From Euonymus europaeus (taxonomy: Eukaryota; Streptophyta; Magnoliopsida; Celastrales; Celastraceae): DNA of 64,000 bases. Where the stretch lies: assembly GCA_963580455.1 (NCBI GenBank), contig OY756958.1, positions 3,298,501 through 3,362,500 of the forward strand, read 5' to 3'. Made by a program: the position numbers and the translations under genes. Numbering within the stretch: the stretch's first letter is position 1; every line of letters starts with the position of its first letter. Positions 58,179 through 64,000 of this stretch are shown in pieces. A model generated the notes under the pieces. It saw only the letters and a list, made by a program, of their open reading frames with translations. It was not told where the DNA came from and did not search any database.

Positions 58179-59342
58179 GGGGTTTATATTACTTTCACTC
58201 ATCGAAAGATAACTTATGTTTCATTTTAATTATCAAAAGATCAAACGTTTCAATTTAATCACTTAACTTTTCATTTTGTTCTAATCAAACCACTCAATCA
58301 GCTTTTTTCGAACCCGGATGTGACACTTTGACATACTTTCAATAGGTACACGTGAAAAATGATCGTCGCGTATAAATCTTTTTCAATTTTGAAAATTTAA
58401 ATTATAAAAAATAAAAAATCCTCCCTCTCTCCACAACACTATCATTATCGACCCTCATTCGATCCTTGTAACGAGCTAATTGGTGTGGATCAGAATCCAA
58501 ATTCAAATGACAATTATGATGGTAGCAATGGTTACGCGGATGAGTTTGATAGAAACTTTAAGATGCCTAGGGCTGGTGAGATCAGTTATCAAAATCAAGT
58601 TGAATTTTCAATGCAGGATGAGCTAATCAACCTCATTATTTTCGTAGAAACAACTTTCAAGATTATCACTCTCAAATGCAGATGCCCAATTATGTCGGAG
58701 GACTGTCAATTGGGCATTATATAGTGGATGCAATATTACTAAACGACGTGGTCATCTACCGGCATCACCAACACCATCAACGGCCCTCGTTCCAACGAGG
58801 GGGGTATTTGATTGGCAACCTAGCTCCTCTTCCAGCTTCTCCACCCCACCTACCCCACCTGAGGATCTCCCAGCACACCCTTCGTTCAGAGCATACTCTT
58901 ATGGGTTTAAGGTGGTTGTTTAGTTGGTTATTTGAGAATCATTGTGGTCTTTTGCTAATTTTTTAAATTCGCGTGTGAAGGAATTCCAAGCATTTATCAA
59001 GGCTACTCTGAAACAACTATGTCTAGTTAATGATCATGTTGTGAAGAGATTGAGGGAAAGAGCAACAGAGAGAGAATTTTTTTTTTTTTTTTTATATTTT
59101 ATAGTTTAAAATTTAAAAATTGCAAAAGATTTACGCGTGACAATCATTTTCTACATGGACAAATTGAAAACATATCAAACTGTCACATCATTTTTTTGGC
59201 TGTCCGTTTTTGAAAAAACTTAAATCGGATAACTTGATTGGAACAAAACGAAAAATTAAATGACTAAATTGAAAAGTTTAATTTTTCAGCGGCCATAATG
59301 AAATATGAACTATCTTTCGATGATTGGAAGTAATATTTACCC
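58179..59342. mobile_element. MULE-like non-autonomous element with long TIRs and gene-like interior (candidate Pack-MULE)
   Basis: The first ~240 bases and the last ~280 bases are inverted complements of each other at roughly 65-75 percent by eye. Shared blocks include ATATTACTT, ATCGAAAGATA, CGTTTTGTTC/CATTTTGTTC, AATCAA and AAAATGATYGTC. Termini are GGG(T)TTTATATTAC and, inverted, GGGTAAATATTAC. The 9-mers just outside are GAGTTGTCT and GAATTGTTA (6 of 9 identical), consistent with the ~9 bp target duplication of Mutator-like elements. The interior has no transposase. Confidence 0.72.
58472..58980 (+). pseudogene. Gene-like fragment inside the MULE-like element
   Basis: The interior is much richer in G+C than the element ends and has protein-like frames. 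One is DQNPNSNDNYDGSNGYADEF and on to about FSMQDELIN; after a shift, ALVPTRGVFDWQPSSSSSFS; and later EFQAFIKATLKQLCLVNDHV. Frames switch and stops intervene, so it is not an intact gene. The parent gene is not recognised. Confidence 0.45.
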
Positions 59343-59767
59343 GAATTGTTAGTGTACAACATAGATGATCCAGCTCAAGTCTTGTAAATAGTTTGAGAAT
59401 AAGCTACACCTGACCCGGCCACAAAATGACCGTTGGTTTTTCAAAATTTAAAATATGTTCTCTCGACAGATATCCAGTACTCACAGGCCCTCAAAAAGTT
59501 CGAAAGGCAACAGAGAAGAAAAAGAAGCCCTGAAATTGCAGTTCACAGCATTGTCGTCTTCAATGAAATCAGGCACCACAACTCCAACCACCACGGCCAT
59601 GGATGAGAGGGAGAACTGCTATTTCCCACGTTGCAGAAAAGATGCCAATTGCAGTCATTTTTGCACTTTGTAACAATCTAACATCTCAATTTATAGACAA
59701 GTATTTTACAGGAGGAGGATGATAGAAAATATTTTCTGTAATTTTCTAAGTGGTGAGAAATATGCAG

Positions 59768-62266
59768 TCACCAGAAGTCCTTACAAGAACACGCCCCATC
59801 TCTGTAATGGTGGAACCTAGTTCTATCCCTCACAATAATTTCCCTCTTATATGCCTTTGAAACCAGCTTCAGAAAGTTATGGCAATCTTCACATACCCTA
59901 AGATTTTTCACTATGCGAATGCTTGAACCCTTTTCCCCACTTATTAGCCCAAAACTAAGTGCCAACTTCTCACTGTGCCATAAAACCATTTCCTTCTTTT
60001 CTTCCTCTTCTAAATCAACTAAAACGTTTCGTGTGTTAGGGGCATAACCAACCAGCTTCAACTTGCCAACCACCTCATCCAACTTATCGTAAATTTGATC
60101 GGCTTGTTTATGATTTCTATCTGCCATCAAAAACTCATGTATCTCATTATTCAATTCTATCCTACTACAACCCCTCTCCTTAGATATACCTCTTTCTTTC
60201 ATCAATTTCCTCACCTCCCCAACATCCTGCCACCTTCTATCTTTAGCATAAATATTTGATAAAAGAACAAGGGCTCCATCATGGTCAGGTTCTAGTTCAA
60301 GAAGCCGCTTGGCTGCAAATTCTCCCAATTCAAGCTCACTATGGACTCGACAGGAAGCCATTAAAGATCCCCAGATGACGACATTTGGTGCAAGAGGCAT
60401 CGACTCCACAAGCTCAAGGGCTTCTCTCAAGAGATTAGCTCGACCAAAGAGGTCTACCATGCAGCCATAATGTTCATGTTTAGGAGTGATTTTGTATTCA
60501 TTAATCATCGATGCAAAGATTTTCCTACCCACTTCAACCAATCCTGCATGGCTACAAGCATAAAGCAGGCCGACAAATGTAACCCCGTTAGGTTCCACGT
60601 TTTCATTTTTCATTTCATGGAAAAATTCGAGAGCATTATGGGCATCCCCATGCATGGAAAATGCATTTATCATACTTGTCCACGATATCACATTTCTTCT
60701 TGGCATGTTGTTGAAAACTTCTCTTGCTCTTTCCAGACTCCCACATTTAGCATACATATCAATAAGCGCATTGTTGATGGGAACAGCTTTTCCGAACCCA
60801 TTCTTATCCACATATATATGAATCCATTTGGCTTGATCTAGCGCACCAAGATGAGCACAAGCCGAGACAACACTCAACATGGTTATTTGATCTGGTTTTA
60901 TCCCCAAAACTTGCATATCCTTGAACAAATTAAGAGCTTCTTGAGGCTGATCACTCTCAGCATAACCAGATATCATTGCACTCCAACAGACCAAGTCCTT
61001 GTCAACCATACAGTCAAAAATCAAGCGAGCCATTTTGATATGTCCCATTTTTGAATACCCAGAAACCATAGCAGTTGAGACAATTAAATTTTTTGGTGAC
61101 ATCCTATCATACAACTCCTGAGCAGCATCCATGCGACCGCAGTTTGCATACATAGTCACAAGCGAACTCTGTAAATGAGGGTCAAGAACAACATGTTTCC
61201 CCTTGAGATATTCATGTATATCCTTCCCATAGCTTAAATTTCCAGCACGGCCACAAGCAGAAATAATGATGGAGAGTATGATGCCATCTGGCTCGACATT
61301 AGAGCTTTTCATCTCTTCAAAAAGCTGGAAGACGCTATCAAAAAGGCCACTTTGACAGTACCTGCTTGTAGATATCATAAATTGAAAAAGACTTAACTAT
61401 CAAAATCACCCAAATCAACAATGAGCATAATTAAATTTTGAGTCCTATGACCACTATTATCGAATGAATGAGTTTCAAGAAAGTGGAATGAACATTAGAA
61501 AGATAAAAGATGGAATACACACACATAAACATCAGCATGTTTCTTTCCAAGCAGCCTCATTAGAAAATTAAGCTTCGATACTATTGGCTTGTAGTATTGG
61601 TAAATACAAAACTACAGAGGAAAATTGACACAAGAAGAACTACTTGTAACCAGCCAAGCTGAATATTTTTTTTCCATACCCATCAATCATAATACTCCAC
61701 GTCACAACATCCCGGTGAGACATTTTATCGAACACCAACCGCGCGTCCATTATCCTTCCACAAGCTGCATACATCCCCACCAAACCAGTCTGTACAAAAG
61801 GGTCCAAGTCAAAACCCATTTTCGCTGCCAACCCATGTATCTCCTTCCCCTCATTTATCCCCGAAACCTTCCCTGCTGCCTTCAGAAGCGGCGGGAAGCT
61901 AAACCTGTCTACACCCAACCCTCCTCTTCTTATTTCCTCATAAGCAAAAAGGGTATATTGAGGTTTCGCGCTACGAGACAGAGCGCGCAAGAATTTGTTG
62001 GAGAGATGAGGCGGTGGAGTGGGGAAATGAGAGAAGACGGAGAGGGCATAGTCGAGGCTGGATAGAGTGCAGGAAGTGAGGAGGAGGTTAATAAGGAGGG
62101 AGTGGGAATGAAAGAAGTTGAAGCGGAGGATGTGTGCGTGCACTTGCTTGAGGTGGGAGAGGGAGGTCGAGGCGGAGAGGGCTGTGAGGAGTGTCGTGTG
62201 TGTGGTGGCTGCAAGTGGCGGTGGATGGGGAGGAAGAGCTATTGAGAGTTGGGCTAGAGCCGACAT
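59768..62266 (-). CDS. DYW-class PPR protein, At4g14820-like, with one intron
   Basis: Two exons: 62266..61680 and 61361..59768, 726 residues (the Arabidopsis match is about 722). The intron of 318 bases has GTATGG and AAGCAG ends and lies within a PPR motif; joining gives MIDGYCQSGLFDS, matching the family. Without splicing, the first exon reads into a stop. The start at 62266 (MSALAQLSIALPPHPPPLAA) is preferred to an in-frame ATG at 62443. PLS repeats run from about residue 40 to 540, then E/E+ and a DYW domain with HSE at 658-660, CEDCH at 686-690 and terminal CSCKDFW (DFW variant). Such proteins perform site-specific C-to-U editing in plastids or mitochondria. It shares a short divergent promoter with the next gene. 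Confidence 0.93.
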
Positions 62267-62557
62267 TTCAGTCTTCGGGTCCCTGGATTTGGAAGTTTGG
62301 ACTTTGGAGTGGAGTAGTGGAGGAGGGAAATGGAATGGCAGGTATGGAAGGTATTTGGGCCTCTGGGCTTGAAATATGGGCTTCTTGGAATGCTCCCAAC
62401 CCAAGTTACAAAAATAACCAGGCCCAAGGTATAAATGACCCAAGGCCGAAAATGGGCCCAGTCACCTCTGACCCAACAAAAACAGATCAAATGACTTTCC
62501 TCGTCTTCGTCGTCACCGGCACTCGTTTGGCATCTTGAGCTGCGGTGAGTAACAACA
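62267..62557. promoter_or_regulatory. Bidirectional promoter with site II (TGGGCY) cluster
   Basis: The 291 bases between two divergent start codons contain TGGGCC at 62356, TGGGCT at 62364 and 62377, GGCCCA at 62421 and TGGGCC(CA) at 62453. Site II elements of this type bind TCP factors and are common in promoters of plant genes for organelle and translation proteins. Core TATA function is uncertain; GTATAAAT lies at 62429. Confidence 0.6.
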
Positions 62558-63728
62558 ATGGTCACTGTATTGTTGAATCTTGAGAAAGTTCTTAGGTCCA
62601 AACAGGTAGTTTTTCTATGGCTTGTTCCTTGCGGTCTCGTCTTTTTTTGTGGCTTGTTAGTTTTTGGGTCTAATCTGCAGAAACAATGTATAATATAATA
62701 TTGTCATTTACGAGCGAACTTTGCTTGATGGTGGTTGGTAATTGAAAACCACTGGCGCCACTTGCTGCTAACGTTTTAATTTGAGAGAGAAAATTGTAAT
62801 TGATTTTTAGGTTTTTAGATCTTCCATGTTCATAGTTTTATTGCCGCCGGTTTTTTAATTACTATTTTTTATTTTCCTGAAGGAGAGCTTGACATCCCTT
62901 GAAGAAGCAAAAGTTATTGATAGTTCCAAGCTTAATGCTATTAGAGGACTTATTGCTGGAACTTCTATTGGGGGTTGTCTTGCGTGGGGAGGTATGTATT
63001 TTTGATTATTACACACTTGGGAGAAGACTTGCTCAAGTACAAATAGAAGGAATCATAACTCTTACAAGCCCAAGTTTCTTTAATACTTGTTTGAATAATG
63101 TCTTGAAAAAACTATACTAAAAAAAAAGTAAGCTAATATTTGAGGTTAAACTTGCTGCAATTTTATCCAGTTCTTTGTTTTATATTTCTGAAATGTAAAG
63201 TCTCCTGCACCACTTTCCTGTAAATACTCATACTTAGTGTTGCCTTTGTCATATCATTCTTGTTATGTGTTAATTTGGTTATTTCTGTAACTGCTTCTGC
63301 AGTTGTGGATATGCTTTGTCCTTAGAATATCAACGAGTTAAAATATTACCATGATTTCTGATCCTTTCCTCATACTTTTAAGCCTCTTTTCTTACAGCGG
63401 CATGGAGGCTTTCAAACATAATGCGAATAAGTCTTTCAGGAGGTAATATAAGTGTTCTCTCTATCTCTAATCCCTTTTTTTTTGTTCCTGTTTGCCTGCA
63501 TGCACTCTAAGTTGTGTTTATAGTTAACATTTTATTTTCTCCTCTGTGATTAGTTTTGAATTTCGTGAATGTTTCTTTTCTCCCGTTGATGTTCTATATT
63601 CAATATTTGTATTTTGCAGCCACTGCTGTCTGTGCTGGATTTTGGACATTTGATAGATCTATAAATTCAAGTGTTGATGCTATTCTTGCTGTTGATGGAA
63701 GTCGGATGCAGAAGGAGTTAGCAACTAT
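62558..63728 (+). CDS. Uncharacterised small membrane protein, 5' part (runs off right edge)
   Basis: Four exons are visible: 62558-62605, 62883-62991, 63398-63442 and 63620-63728, with chaining phases. The last ends in phase 2 at a GTAGG donor, so the gene continues past the window. The ~103 residues start MVTVLLNLEKVLRSKQESLT. They contain two Gly/Ala-rich hydrophobic stretches, AIRGLIAGTSIGGCLAWGAA and SLSGATAVCAGFWTF, which could be a pair of membrane segments with small-residue packing. A polar part follows (DRSINSSVDAILAVDGSRMQ). I do not recognise the family. Head-to-head placement with a PPR gene and site II promoter elements would fit an organelle protein, but that is inference. Confidence 0.75.
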
Positions 63729-64000
63729 GTAGGTCTATGAATTTTATGTTCTGCTATATGGTGAAGTTCTTTGTCTGTCTTAATTTTCAAGAACTTAACA
63801 TGTTAATCTGTATAGATGCTTTTCATCGCTATATGAATGCACTCCAAGACATTTGACTTCTATGTTACAGCCAACATGTTGCTTGTAGGACTTTATGGAC
63901 AAGCATTTGCATTTGTTTATATTATTTATGAGAAGTTCTTTTGACTTGTGGTGTTTATACTTTGAGAGAAAATAATTGGTGGATTCAGTTGGACAATCTG
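63729..64000 (+). other. Intron of the right-edge gene
   Basis: The sequence follows a GTAGG donor; no further exon of the gene could be identified before the window ends. Confidence 0.5.

Larger units (their letters stand above)
56208..59767. other. Intergenic with a MULE-like element
   Basis: It has the DUF1677 3' UTR (to about 56560), spacer without recognisable genes, the inverted-repeat element at 58179-59342, and the 3' flank of the convergent PPR gene. Confidence 0.6.

Noticed and set aside
62267..62443. Upstream extension of the DYW PPR protein (in-frame ATG at 62443)
   Set aside because: The extra 59 residues overlap the site II promoter cluster and do not resemble the orthologue, which starts near 62266.

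Overview
The window is nuclear DNA of a flowering plant, most likely a eudicot. The genes carry GT-AG introns, the spacers are AT-rich with many small transposon relics and microsatellites, and the proteins belong to plant families: PPR-DYW editing factors, FLZ zinc fingers, GPI-anchored nsLTPs, an Ole e 6-like peptide, DUF1677, and a CVP2/CVL1-type 5-phosphatase. The species cannot be named. There is no bacterial, viral or CRISPR content. Gene models were spliced by eye; exon coordinates are in each entry, and every complete model closes in frame.

Layout, left to right: FBL4 F-box/LRR gene, 5' part only (-); a LIFEGUARD/BI-1-like gene (-); a YS1-like DYW-class PPR gene (+); a P-class PPR gene (+); a long TE-rich gap with an LTR remnant; a CVL1/CVP2-type inositol polyphosphate 5-phosphatase with 10 coding exons (+); an FLZ zinc-finger gene (-); a row of three small secreted cysteine-rich genes (Ole e 6-like and two GPI-anchored LTPs, all -); a gap with a solo LTR; an intronless GNAT acetyltransferase (+); an AT-rich block with a ~101 bp tandem repeat and telomere-like DNA; a second FLZ gene (-) with a 27-G tract upstream; a gap with Stowaway-, SINE- and other MITE-like elements; a chloroplast folate-biopterin transporter with 9 coding exons (+); a gap of AT microsatellites; a DUF1677 gene (+); a MULE-like element with long inverted repeats around gene-like sequence; a second DYW-class PPR gene with one intron (-); and, head-to-head with it, the 5' part of an unrecognised small membrane-protein gene (+).

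The genes do not form one pathway. Recurrent themes are organelle function (three PPR proteins and a plastid folate transporter), stress/SnRK1-type signalling (LFG, two FLZ) and secreted lipid-binding or Cys-rich proteins. From memory, several neighbours match Arabidopsis neighbours (At4g15470/At4g15475, At2g32010-32040, At3g22540-22690, At4g14815/14820), which suggests an old conserved block. The most unusual non-genic structures are the MULE-like element at about 58.2-59.3 kb, the satellite/telomere-like block at 35-36 kb, the poly(G) tract at 39.3 kb and several dispersed foldback repeats.
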